Assembly: GCA_026417135.1 (NCBI GenBank)
Contig: JAOADV010000008.1
Location: forward strand, 37,111 to 101,110
Origin: Ignavibacteria bacterium
Lineage (GTDB): Bacteria > Bacteroidota > Ignavibacteria > Kapaibacteriales > UBA2268
Length of the DNA stretch: 64,000 nucleotides
Reading direction: 5' to 3'
Under the pieces are notes generated by a model, which had not been told where the DNA came from, did not search any database, and saw nothing but the letters and a program-made list of their open reading frames with translations. The translations under genes were made by a program, and so were the position numbers. Positions 45,201 to 52,858 of the stretch are shown one piece after another (the first letter of the stretch is position 1; every line of letters starts with the position of its first letter).

Positions 45201-45608
45201 GACACTCTTATTTCTGAACGAATAACCCAAAGTGGACTTTATAAGCACTTATCCTCGCTTACCGCAAATACCCAGTATTATTGGAGAGTTCGTGCACGCA
45301 ATAATGTTGGCGAAGGAGATTGGTCGGAAACTTGGACTTTCCGAACGCTGACTGCAAGTAGTGTTGAAGAAGTGAACCAAATTTTAGTTTATTACGAACA
45401 TAAATCAAACAAGATAATTATAGAAAACCCCGAGACAAGTGAAGTAAACATAAGCATTCATAATGTTGTAGGCGAAACAATTTATACAACAAAATCTTCC
45501 GAAAAACGATTGGAGATTGACTTTAGTCTCCAACCCAAAGGTCCATACTTCCTTAGAGTTATCTCTTTGCATAATTCTCGGGGTATTTTGCTGATAAAAT
45601 TTTACTAA
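42234..45608 (+). CDS. Large secreted protein: FG-GAP/VCBS repeats, ASPIC/UnbV, fibronectin-like repeats, T9SS C-terminus
   Basis: A 1124-residue protein. After a signal peptide (about residues 8-28) there is a beta-sandwich-like region, then six or seven calcium-loop FG-GAP motifs (DFDNDGKIDC, DFNNDGRLDL, DYNLDGKIDI, DFNNDGYPDL, DFDLDGYLDL, DFDNDGDLDL), an ASPIC/UnbV domain (GTKLFVYS, SIKVVYPNG), and three fibronectin-like repeats marked by Y.WRV.A or YFWRARA. A T9SS-like domain ends it (EVNISIHNVVGETIY, GPYFLRVISLHN). Such proteins are usually cell-surface adhesins or carbohydrate/lectin-like binders. It overlaps the SAM hydrolase gene by 17 nt. The ligand is unknown. Confidence 0.82.
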   Translation: MNNLYKNMYRFVFLFSVFFFLAFEFAYSTEVIVKSDNGQPILTGYAERYSWEESKILKPAGPCIVKKIQIYFVGNTPNLDTIFITGDPSEGVVPPTLWVLHYNMLTSPIVFNYNGTPGWYEFKVPDIYLGGLDRIVVQHRVKSGGPWFAIDNDGLSTPVSSFLLNPFENNPLGFPGNYYASNSDFLVRLVVEYIYPKDSSSANPPVPTLFDVTEKVGLIDQNGKFIQHSDVSVVDWNNDFLDDIAIGRNFFQNTHLGIFQNVTSKLKINAGMTSWGDFDNDGKIDCYALLNGSYDENLKMVFSKDRVYRNLGNEEFIELNPKNLFKQPYPNPSVDFKLTVPNQQDSIPNPYSCITPLWSDFNNDGRLDLYLANNRVGLNVSGSYVERYFPDQIWLQDGDGKFRNVTKSCGLDKYELFSSDSRALGYYDCYGANACDYNLDGKIDIFVANYRLARDLLLQNGGSATFTNVGDSVGVQGIPTAVPNYFGHGMGCEWGDFNNDGYPDLAVGNLSHPDLRGIYSNPSLIFQNQGPPHFKFKEVGSQMGLKFFEMNAGICWGDFDLDGYLDLWHGQISYRAEGTENEPKRPARLYFNSGPPNFRLIDKTWETGAIIHGPWSAVRIDFDNDGDLDLLVASSHEGVRLFRNDLERKGNWVGFRLKGSPENNVNMDCYGTKLFVYSKSNIFYRELMGSISGTRCSQNSNLLHFGIGNAEIIDSIKVVYPNGFVKTYQKILPNNYYLIQYNLPLTKLKLPTPQPFYPRNHQIGLPTQTELKWYSVPEAIAYQIEVAESYDFNNPRRFSANQSSFLIDELVKGKDYFWRVKAISQTDSSFWSQPFAFMVGIPTPQAISLISPKNDSKKLNLTPRFVWSKPIFPKNLFVDYSFELQIALDSSFANIVFQKKNIADTFFIISPEILKPGNTYFWRARAVNSDGEGLWPKPFTFTTNSLPRKVTLLSPANNETEVPLKPTFRWTAVEDAEEYVFQLSLSHSFDTLISERITQSGLYKHLSSLTANTQYYWRVRARNNVGEGDWSETWTFRTLTASSVEEVNQILVYYEHKSNKIIIENPETSEVNISIHNVVGETIYTTKSSEKRLEIDFSLQPKGPYFLRVISLHNSRGILLIKFY

Positions 45609-45692
45609 CAAATTTTTCGTTGAATTTGGTAGATTTGTTTTTTTTCTTTAATTTGGCTTATTAACAAATGTTATTTTTAATAGGAGGCTTTA

Positions 45693-46040
45693 ATGCTTAA
45701 AAGGAACTTAAAACTTATCCTATCTGTTTTTTTTATTTCCTTGGGATTGTTATTATTTAGTTGCACTCCCAAAATTACACAAGAACAACTAATGCAACTT
45801 CGTGAATTAAGAAAGCAAGAGCGAAGTTTAAACGAAATGCTTTCGAAGAAGAGAGATGAAAAATCGCGACTGGAGCGCGAGCTTAATTCAAGGAAAAACG
45901 AGCTTCGAGATTGCGAAAGTAAATCTCAAATCGTACGCGACCGTATTGCCCGTTGGCCAAATATTTGGCCCGATTGGAAATACGAAGAGCCCAAGCCAGC
46001 TGAACCAGTTGCCCCAACAAAGAAAATTCGTAAAAAATAA
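45693..46040 (+). CDS. Coiled-coil lipoprotein
   Basis: A 115-residue product with a signal peptide ending in a good lipobox (LLLFSC) and a strong ribosome binding site (AGGAGG at 45682-45687). Residues about 30-85 are a charged coiled coil (LMQLRELRKQERSLNEML). The tail has an unusual tryptophan-rich motif (RWPNIWPDWKYEEP) and ends basic (KKIRKK). The LysM gene follows 24 nt later, suggesting a two-gene envelope module in which the lipoprotein ties the LysM protein to the membrane; that is inference. No named family is recognised. Confidence 0.7.
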   Translation: MLKRNLKLILSVFFISLGLLLFSCTPKITQEQLMQLRELRKQERSLNEMLSKKRDEKSRLERELNSRKNELRDCESKSQIVRDRIARWPNIWPDWKYEEPKPAEPVAPTKKIRKK

Positions 46041-46064
46041 TTTCAAATAATTATGGGTGGGAAA

Positions 46065-46862
46065 ATGAAAAAATTTTTAAAACTTGTAGGAATAATCGGT
46101 TGCTTTGCTTTAATAAACTTGAATTTTCTTTGGGCACAGAAGCCAGACGAAGAACTAACCAAAGAAGAAGCTGCAAAAAGAATTGCCGAGTTTCAATCTA
46201 TTGTTAATGATTTACAAAGCAAAGTTCAAGCACTCGACAACGACATTGATAGATTGAAAAAAGAGTTAGACGAGACAAATAAGAAACTTCAAGATTGTTT
46301 AGATGGTTATCTTGGTTTACTTGGTGTTAATCCAGAAACTGGCCAACCATTTACAAAGGATGATGTCGAAAAATTCAAGCAAAGAATTGGGACAATCGAA
46401 GGCAAAGTTCGCGAAATGCAAAGACTTTCGGATAACGAATTAGCCAACAGACGCAAAGAAGTCGAAGAGCTTGAAAAATCATTAAATCAACTGCGTATGA
46501 TTAAACTTGCTGTTCTGCCAGAATTCTTCGACAAAATTATTTCTCTTGCATCCGATATTCGTGGTTTATATCGTGAACCGACGACCAGAACCTACAAAGT
46601 TGGTACTTGGGCAGAGGACCGCGACTGTTTGTGGAACATTGCTGGAAAAGTCGAAATTTTTGGCGACTATTTCCTTTGGCCCAAAATCTGGCAAGCAAAC
46701 GCCGATATTATCAAAAATCCAGATTTGATTTATCCGGGACAAATCTTGCAAATTCCACCAGCCGGACCGAAAACCCCAGAAGAAATAAAAGCAGAGCGAA
46801 ATTATTGGAGAAAGAAGAAAGAGCAAATGGAAGAGCAAAAAACTAAAGACGAAACTCAATAA
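46065..46862 (+). CDS. Coiled-coil LysM domain protein
   Basis: An exported protein of about 265 residues. I chose the ATG at 46065 because it gives a clean signal peptide (MKKFLKLVGIIGCFALINLN) with GGGTGGG just upstream; an ATG at 46053 has no such signal. Residues about 30-160 are a long coiled coil. The C-terminal region has a LysM motif (YKVGTWAEDRDCLWNIAGK to NPDLIYPGQILQIP), which binds peptidoglycan or chitin-like sugars. It pairs with the preceding lipoprotein, and a terminator follows 48 nt downstream. It is probably a cell-wall-associated structural protein. Confidence 0.75.
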   Translation: MKKFLKLVGIIGCFALINLNFLWAQKPDEELTKEEAAKRIAEFQSIVNDLQSKVQALDNDIDRLKKELDETNKKLQDCLDGYLGLLGVNPETGQPFTKDDVEKFKQRIGTIEGKVREMQRLSDNELANRRKEVEELEKSLNQLRMIKLAVLPEFFDKIISLASDIRGLYREPTTRTYKVGTWAEDRDCLWNIAGKVEIFGDYFLWPKIWQANADIIKNPDLIYPGQILQIPPAGPKTPEEIKAERNYWRKKKEQMEEQKTKDETQ

Positions 46863-46910
46863 AATTGCTTTCCAATATCATAAAATGTTTAAATTTTCCT
46901 TTTATTTGTA

Positions 46911-46945
46911 CCCCACCACTATTCAATGGTGGGGTTTTATTTTTG
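46911..46945 (+). terminator. Rho-independent terminator after the LysM gene
   Basis: An 8-bp stem (CCCCACCA at 46911-46918 with TGGTGGGG at 46927-46934), an 8-nt loop, then TTTTATTTTT. Confidence 0.88.
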
Positions 46946-46966
46946 TTCAACAATCAATAGGTGTTG

Positions 46967-47977
46967 ATGGAAATAACTGAAAAAACTATACCTTTGGAAG
47001 ATAAGGATTTTCTCTACTTTATCGGATACAATGACCAACTTTTGCAAATAATAGAAAATAGATTTCATACTTTAATCACTTTACGTGGAAGTAATCTAAT
47101 CCTGAAAGGAAACCCAAACGAAATTAAGTCAATCGAAGCAATATTTAAAGAACTTGGCTACGTTCATCGGCGTAGTGGAACAATTTCGGAAAACGACATA
47201 GAAACAATTTTGGAAATTATTGATGGACCAAATGCAAAAACTAATCTACCCGAAAAAGGTAGCAAAGTCGATGAAATGATTGTTTATCACAGCGTCAAAG
47301 GTCCTATTAAAACAAAGGGAAGAAAACAAGTCGAATATATCCAAAAAATTGCAGAAAATGATATAGTTTTTGCAATTGGACCTGCGGGAACTGGAAAAAC
47401 CTTTCTGGCAGTTGCAATGGCATTAGCAGAATTGAAAAGAGGAAGCGTCGAAAAAATCATTCTTTCGCGTCCAGCAGTCGAAACTGGGGAATCCTTGGGT
47501 TTTCTTCCAGGCGACCTTAAAGAAAAGTTGGACCCATACTTGAAACCTCTAACCGACGCCTTGTTTTATATGTTGCCACCCGAGAAGCTCAAAAACTACA
47601 CCGAAAAGAATGTAATCGAGATAATACCTCTGGCTTATATGCGGGGCAGAACTTTGAACAATGCTTTTGTGATTCTCGACGAAGCCCAAAATGCTACAAT
47701 TATGCAAATGAAAATGTTTTTGACTCGAATGGGCAACAACTCCAAAGTAGTTGTAACTGGCGACATTACCCAAATCGACCTCGATAAACCAGAAGAATCT
47801 GGTTTAATTAACGCCAATAAGCTTTTACAGAATATCGAAGGTATTGCTTTTGTTTATTTCGACGAACGAGATGTCGTCCGACATAAACTTGTAGCCAAAA
47901 TTATCAAAGCATATCAAACAGAAGCAGAAAATAAGATGAACCATCGTTCCAAAAATCAAAATACTGAAAGTACCTAA
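46967..47977 (+). CDS. PhoH-like ATPase
   Basis: A 336-residue protein of the PhoH family (YbeZ type), implicated in RNA metabolism and stress. Walker A is AIGPAGTGKTFLA (near residue 138) and Walker B is AFVILDEAQNAT, with VVTGDITQIDL as a further conserved motif. The N-terminal 100 residues hold the KH-like part seen in this group. The ATG at 46967 is chosen over the in-frame GTG at 46961; AGG lies just upstream. The stop overlaps the start of the diadenylate cyclase gene as TAATG. The usual ybeY partner is not adjacent. Confidence 0.9.
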   Translation: MEITEKTIPLEDKDFLYFIGYNDQLLQIIENRFHTLITLRGSNLILKGNPNEIKSIEAIFKELGYVHRRSGTISENDIETILEIIDGPNAKTNLPEKGSKVDEMIVYHSVKGPIKTKGRKQVEYIQKIAENDIVFAIGPAGTGKTFLAVAMALAELKRGSVEKIILSRPAVETGESLGFLPGDLKEKLDPYLKPLTDALFYMLPPEKLKNYTEKNVIEIIPLAYMRGRTLNNAFVILDEAQNATIMQMKMFLTRMGNNSKVVVTGDITQIDLDKPEESGLINANKLLQNIEGIAFVYFDERDVVRHKLVAKIIKAYQTEAENKMNHRSKNQNTEST

Positions 47978-48741
47978 TGTTTGAACTCTTCAAAATTAGT
48001 TTTATTTCTGTCTCGCTACTCGACCTTATAGATTTCTTTTTGCTCTTTGCTTTATTTTTCTGGTTGTATAATTTACTTAAAGATACCGTTGCAATTCAAT
48101 TACTTTTAGGATTAGTTTTATTAATTGTTTTGACTTTTATAACCGAAATGGTCAATCTACGGTCGAGTAATTGGTTGCTCAAAGCTGTTATGGGAGTTTG
48201 GCTCCTTGCTTTTATTATTCTTTTTCAACCAGAGCTCCGACGAGCACTTTTGCGAATTTCGAATCTTCCAGTTTTTAAATTATTTCTAAGAGGCAACATT
48301 ACTCAAACCATCGACATTGTTCTATCAGCCGTAAAAGAAATGTCGGAAAACCACATCGGTGGACTAATTGTATTTGTTCGCACTCAAAATGTTGAAATGA
48401 GTATAGATACTGGTGTTCAAATTGGGGCACAAGTTACAAAAGAGTTGATTTTATCAATTTTTAATCCTAAATCACCTTTACACGATGGAGCAGTAATTAT
48501 CGAAGGAGCAAATTTAGTTGCTGCAAAATGTACTTTACCGCTTTCGATGGTTACAAAACTTAATGGTCACTTATTAGGAACGCGACATCGAGCAGCCCTT
48601 GGTCTTTCCGAACAAACCGACGCACTTATTTTAGTTATTTCTGAAGAAACAGGTGGTATCTCGATTGCAGAATCTGGAAAATTAACCTTAAATATACCAA
48701 AAAATCAAATCGAGGCAATTTTACGAGAAAAGTTAACATAA
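47977..48741 (+). CDS. cdaA: Diadenylate cyclase CdaA (membrane-bound DAC)
   Basis: Makes cyclic di-AMP from two ATP, a messenger controlling potassium uptake and wall homeostasis. Two or three membrane helices lie at about residues 15-85, followed by the DAC domain with its catalytic motifs DGAVIIEG (near residue 169) and GTRHRAALG (near residue 203). The length of 254 residues fits the CdaA class. It is coupled to the PhoH gene through TAATG and lies 2 nt before pcm. No phosphodiesterase or CdaR regulator is adjacent in the window. Confidence 0.93.
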   Translation: MFELFKISFISVSLLDLIDFFLLFALFFWLYNLLKDTVAIQLLLGLVLLIVLTFITEMVNLRSSNWLLKAVMGVWLLAFIILFQPELRRALLRISNLPVFKLFLRGNITQTIDIVLSAVKEMSENHIGGLIVFVRTQNVEMSIDTGVQIGAQVTKELILSIFNPKSPLHDGAVIIEGANLVAAKCTLPLSMVTKLNGHLLGTRHRAALGLSEQTDALILVISEETGGISIAESGKLTLNIPKNQIEAILREKLT

Positions 48742-48743
48742 TA

Positions 48744-49418
48744 ATGGAACTCAATTTGAGCAATTATCCAGATTACAATCAATTTCGCGAGGCTCGTTTT
48801 CATCTAATCAATAGGCTACGAGAACGTGGCATAAGGGACGAGCGAATTCTTAAAGCAATGGGCAAAATACCAAGAGAATTATTTATCGACCCAGCCTTTG
48901 TTTCGCAAGCTTACGAAGATGTTGCTTTACCAATCGATTGCAACCAAACAATTTCGCAACCTTACACAGTGGCTTTTATGACACATTGCCTAAACATTAA
49001 AGAAGGAGATAAAGTTCTGGAAATCGGCACTGGGAGCGGTTACCAAGCTATTCTGCTTTATCTACTTGGAGCAAGAGTCTATACGGTCGAAAGGATTTAC
49101 GAATTGCACATAAAAGCCACCAAAACTCTCGAAAGATTGGGGGTAAAAGTTTTTTCGAAATGGGGCGATGGTAGTCTTGGTTGGAGCGAATTTGCACCAT
49201 ACGATGGAATTATCGTTACCGCTGCTGCACCAAAGGTGCCCGAACCTCTTTTGAAACAACTTGCAATCAATGGACGATTGGTAATCCCCGTTGGCGACCG
49301 TTCGACGCAAGTAATGTATGTTATTACAAAAATTTCGGATAACAAATACTTAGAAGAGCACGAACAATACTTTAAATTCGTTCCGTTGATTGGTGAAGAA
49401 GGTTGGACGAATGGTTGA
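48744..49418 (+). CDS. pcm: Protein-L-isoaspartate O-methyltransferase
   Basis: Repairs damaged isoaspartyl residues by SAM-dependent methylation. It has the family's motif I VLEIGTGSGYQAILL (near residue 92), the region ITVTAAAPKVPEPLLKQL in the form VTAAAPKVPEPLL, and the C-terminal GRLVIPVGD. The length of 224 residues is typical. The first residues match the family's start region (RERGIRDERILKAMGKIPRELFI). The gene sits between cdaA (2 nt gap) and miaA (8 nt overlap). Confidence 0.95.
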   Translation: MELNLSNYPDYNQFREARFHLINRLRERGIRDERILKAMGKIPRELFIDPAFVSQAYEDVALPIDCNQTISQPYTVAFMTHCLNIKEGDKVLEIGTGSGYQAILLYLLGARVYTVERIYELHIKATKTLERLGVKVFSKWGDGSLGWSEFAPYDGIIVTAAAPKVPEPLLKQLAINGRLVIPVGDRSTQVMYVITKISDNKYLEEHEQYFKFVPLIGEEGWTNG

Positions 49419-50397
49419 AAAAATCTTCGAGAATTTCATTGAAAATAAAACTGTTCCAGCCATTATTGGTCCGACAGGCATTGGAAAGACCAATTTAGCT
49501 TTGCAACTTTCTGAATATTTACCTCTGGAAGTTATCTCTGCCGACTCTAGGCAGATATATCGTTATCTCGATATTGGAACGGCTAAGCCTACTCCGATGG
49601 AGCGGGACAAAGTTCGACACCACTTTGTCGATATACTCGACCCCGATGAATACTATAGTGCCGGTCGCTTCGGTAAAGATTCCGAAGAAAAAATTTCTGA
49701 AATTTTCGAGCAAAACAAAATCCCTTTGGTCGTAGGTGGTTCGGGCTTGTATATTAAAGCTTTGTTCGAGGGATTTTTCGACGAAAGCTATACAGAAGAT
49801 GAAAAAACTAAGGCTTTAAAAATTCGCAAAGAACTACTTTTACTGGACCGCGATACTTTATACAAAAAATTGCTCGAAGTTGACAAAGAAACTGCATCAA
49901 TTTATCCCGACAAGAATATCAGCCGTTTAATTCGAGCATTAGAGTTTTACTTTGTCAAAGGTATTCCTATTTCGTTGTATCGCAAATTTTTTCATCGAAA
50001 ACCAAAATTTAAGCCATTGTATATCGGATTAATAACCGATAGAGAACGATTATACTGGCTAATCAACCAACGTGTCGAGAAAATGTGGTCCTTGGGCTTA
50101 GTCGAAGAAGTTAGAAGAATACTCGATATGGGTTATTCTCCTTCGCTAAATTCTTTAAACACGGTTGGATATAAAGAAACAATCGACTACATTTTCAATA
50201 AAATATCCGAACTTTTTGCTATCGAACAGATTAAGAAAAACACTCGAAACTACGCAAAACGACAAATTACTTGGTTTAGAAAAGTCCTTAACATAAAATG
50301 GTTCAATATTGAAAATAGGAACTTAATCAACCAAGTTCTAAATTATCTGAATTCACATATTGAAATGTCTTGTTCAAAAAACAAAGTTGAGAAATGA
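49411..50397 (+). CDS. miaA: tRNA dimethylallyltransferase
   Basis: Adds a dimethylallyl group to A37 of tRNAs reading codons that begin with U. The P-loop is IIGPTGIGKTNLAL (near residue 20), followed by ISADSRQIYRYLDIGTAKP and VVGGSGLYIKALF, all hallmark motifs. The ATG at 49411 is chosen since the frame upstream starts only with TTG and overlaps pcm more. The resulting 328 residues are a usual length. It overlaps pcm by 8 nt and the next gene by ATGA. Confidence 0.95.
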   Translation: MVEKIFENFIENKTVPAIIGPTGIGKTNLALQLSEYLPLEVISADSRQIYRYLDIGTAKPTPMERDKVRHHFVDILDPDEYYSAGRFGKDSEEKISEIFEQNKIPLVVGGSGLYIKALFEGFFDESYTEDEKTKALKIRKELLLLDRDTLYKKLLEVDKETASIYPDKNISRLIRALEFYFVKGIPISLYRKFFHRKPKFKPLYIGLITDRERLYWLINQRVEKMWSLGLVEEVRRILDMGYSPSLNSLNTVGYKETIDYIFNKISELFAIEQIKKNTRNYAKRQITWFRKVLNIKWFNIENRNLINQVLNYLNSHIEMSCSKNKVEK

Positions 50398-51983
50398 AAC
50401 GGGGAATTTTTGTAATCTCCTTACTTTTATTTTTGATTTACTGCTTGGATTTAAATTTCGAGATAAATGCAAGAAGCTATAACAAGCAAAAATTCACACC
50501 CGAGGACTCATTAATCTCCATTAATTTTCTCCGTAAGCAAATATATAGTGTGTTAAAAAAAATAAATGAAAACAAGAATAGCTATGGTATCGCGGTTTAT
50601 TCAATGGACCGAAAAGAATACTTTTTTAAACATAATATCGACCAGAACTTTGTTCCAGCTTCACTCACAAAGTTGTTTACAACAATTGGAGCTCTTGTTA
50701 AATTTGGCCCTGATTACAAAGTAAAAACATATCTTTACTACGTTGGAACAATAGAAAAAGAAATTCTTAAAGGGAATTTATATATTTACGGGACTGGCGA
50801 CGCTCTATTTTCAACCTCCGATTTAGATTATTTAGCCGAAAAGGTAGCTAATCTTGGTATTAAAGAAATACGAGGGGGAATTTATGCAGACCCGTCGTTT
50901 TTCGATTCTCAAACAGATAGATTTATTTATAGCGGCGATTTCGATGTAGTTCAGAAAACTCCGCCAATAACATCTTTGTCCATCGAAAAAAACATAGTAA
51001 ATGTCATTGTAACTTCTGGTTCTATACCTGGAAGGTTTGTTAATGTCCAAATCTTTCCTAATTCCGAAGCGTTTCGTATTGTCAACTTAGCCAAAGTTGT
51101 TCGAGCTTACGGCGAAAACAAGAACCATATTGAAAGCAACCAAAGTTTTGGCGACCAATCCTTTTTGGTTCAGCAAAGGAGAACTCAACCAAGTAGTTCC
51201 GATAAATCAGTCGGAATTAAAATTGAAAGTTTTCTGGATTCGAGTGGTGTTCAAACCATCAGAATTTTGGGAAGTCTTGTTTCTGGTTCGACGAAAACTT
51301 ATTCCTTTTTTATCGAGAATCCATCTTTGGCTGTTGCTGGAGCGTTGAAGTACAGATTGGAAAATTTTGGCATAAAGATTACAGAAAAATCTGCTATCAA
51401 GCAGATTCCAAACGAAAGTCTAAATTTATTGGGCGTTGTCGAACGCTCTTTGGTTGAAATTTTGCAAGTAATGAACAAAAATAGCGACAACTTCGTCGCA
51501 GAAGTTGTTTTTAAGATGATTGGTGGTTACGACAGAAAAATGACAAGTAATAGCAAAGAAGCTGTTCGCTATATTTTTAAATTGCTCGATAGTCTCCAAA
51601 TAAGTTGTCTCGATTGTAAAATGTACGACGGTTCTGGGCTTTCGCGTCGAAACAGATTTACACCCGAATCGCTAATCCAGCTCCTTGCTTTCGCTAAATC
51701 TAACCTACAAACAAATGTCATTGATTCGGTACTTGCTATTGCTGGTTACGACGGGACATTAAAGAGTAGAATGAATAAAACCCCAGCAGAAGGTAAAATT
51801 TTAGCAAAAACTGGAACCCATTCCAATGCGAGTGGACTTGCAGGCTTTGCCCGAACTCTCGACGGTGAAAGATTAATTTTTGCCTTCTTGTTTAATGGAG
51901 AAAAAGTTGGTACTTACAAGTCGACAGAAGATAGCCTTTGTATTATCCTTGCAAGCTTCTTTTATTCAAACAAGATAGAGTAG
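50394..51983 (+). CDS. dacB: D-alanyl-D-alanine carboxypeptidase/endopeptidase, PBP4 (DacB) type
   Basis: A 529-residue periplasmic penicillin-binding protein that trims peptidoglycan cross-links. A signal peptide spans about residues 4-20. Active-site motifs are SLTK (serine near residue 90), SDN (near 364) and KTG (near 473, AKTGTHSNASG). The long insertion between SxxK and SDN is typical of class C PBP4. The start overlaps miaA by ATGA. The 3' end runs into the frame of the next permease gene, whose likely start lies just after the stop. Confidence 0.92.
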   Translation: MKRGIFVISLLLFLIYCLDLNFEINARSYNKQKFTPEDSLISINFLRKQIYSVLKKINENKNSYGIAVYSMDRKEYFFKHNIDQNFVPASLTKLFTTIGALVKFGPDYKVKTYLYYVGTIEKEILKGNLYIYGTGDALFSTSDLDYLAEKVANLGIKEIRGGIYADPSFFDSQTDRFIYSGDFDVVQKTPPITSLSIEKNIVNVIVTSGSIPGRFVNVQIFPNSEAFRIVNLAKVVRAYGENKNHIESNQSFGDQSFLVQQRRTQPSSSDKSVGIKIESFLDSSGVQTIRILGSLVSGSTKTYSFFIENPSLAVAGALKYRLENFGIKITEKSAIKQIPNESLNLLGVVERSLVEILQVMNKNSDNFVAEVVFKMIGGYDRKMTSNSKEAVRYIFKLLDSLQISCLDCKMYDGSGLSRRNRFTPESLIQLLAFAKSNLQTNVIDSVLAIAGYDGTLKSRMNKTPAEGKILAKTGTHSNASGLAGFARTLDGERLIFAFLFNGEKVGTYKSTEDSLCIILASFFYSNKIE

Positions 51984-51988
51984 CAACT

Positions 51989-52798
51989 GTGTTCAAAATA
52001 TTTGTTTACATCATTTTATTCATACTTGCAATTGTTATGATATTCCCTCTTTTTTGGATGTTTGTTTTAGCACTGAAAGAATTTCCAGAACGTTATACTA
52101 ATCTTTTGGAAATGCTCTTTTCACCATTTACATTAAAAAATTACATTGATGCATTCAGTAGCGACAACTTCTTGGTATATTTTTTAAATTCCCTCGTAGT
52201 TGCAACAATTGTAACTTTGGGGAACGTATTTTTTGGCTTTCTCGTTGCCTACGCTTTGGCAAGAAAAAATTTCAAATTGAATAAAGTTGTCCTTTTCACT
52301 GTGTTGAGTGTTCTGATAATCCCCCAACATATTATTATGATACCACTTTACCGCTTGATAGTAACTTTCGGATGGATGAATACTTACTTTGCTTTGACAA
52401 TACCTTGGATAGTTACTTCTTTTGGAATTTTTATGTTGAAACAGTACATCCAACAACTTCCGTCGGATATCGAAGAAGCTGCCAGATTGGATGGATGTTC
52501 GGACTTTAAAATAATTTTTAAAATCACAATGCCGTTGAGCAAGCCGATTTTAACGGTGCTTGCTGTATATATTTTCCTTACCAATTGGAATTCTTTTTTA
52601 TATCCATTTTTGTTTACAAACATCGAAACAATGAGAACATTACCTGTTGGTCTTGCTTTATATCTTGGCAAACAAACAATTGATTGGGGACATTTAATGG
52701 CTGGAGCAAGTTTCTCTTCGCTGCCTGTGATAATCTTATTTTTAATTTTCCAAAGGCAAGTCATTCAAAGCTTATTGCAAGGAGCATTGAAGGAATAA
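51989..52798 (+). CDS. Sugar-type ABC transporter permease (MalG-like), orphan
   Basis: An inner-membrane permease of about 270 residues in the MalG/CUT1 family, with six hydrophobic segments and the EAA loop EEAARLDGCSDFKIIFKITMP about 80 residues before the end. The GTG at 51989, just after the dacB stop, is the likely start; the frame upstream overlaps dacB and begins only with TTG. CUT1 systems need a partner permease, a binding protein and an ATPase, none of which appears near it or elsewhere in the window. Confidence 0.85.
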   Translation: MFKIFVYIILFILAIVMIFPLFWMFVLALKEFPERYTNLLEMLFSPFTLKNYIDAFSSDNFLVYFLNSLVVATIVTLGNVFFGFLVAYALARKNFKLNKVVLFTVLSVLIIPQHIIMIPLYRLIVTFGWMNTYFALTIPWIVTSFGIFMLKQYIQQLPSDIEEAARLDGCSDFKIIFKITMPLSKPILTVLAVYIFLTNWNSFLYPFLFTNIETMRTLPVGLALYLGKQTIDWGHLMAGASFSSLPVIILFLIFQRQVIQSLLQGALKE

Positions 52799-52858
52799 TT
52801 TCAATAGTTAACTAAATTATGCGTCAATCGAGTTTTGTTTCAAAAAATATATGATTGT

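Noticed and set aside
45630..45637. TAGATTTG as a promoter element before the coiled-coil lipoprotein gene
   Set aside because: It matches TAnnTTTG but has no -33 partner, and the same bases could form the arm of a weak terminator hairpin (AACAAAT at 45607 with ATTTGTT at 45633, then T-rich). Either reading is too weak to list.
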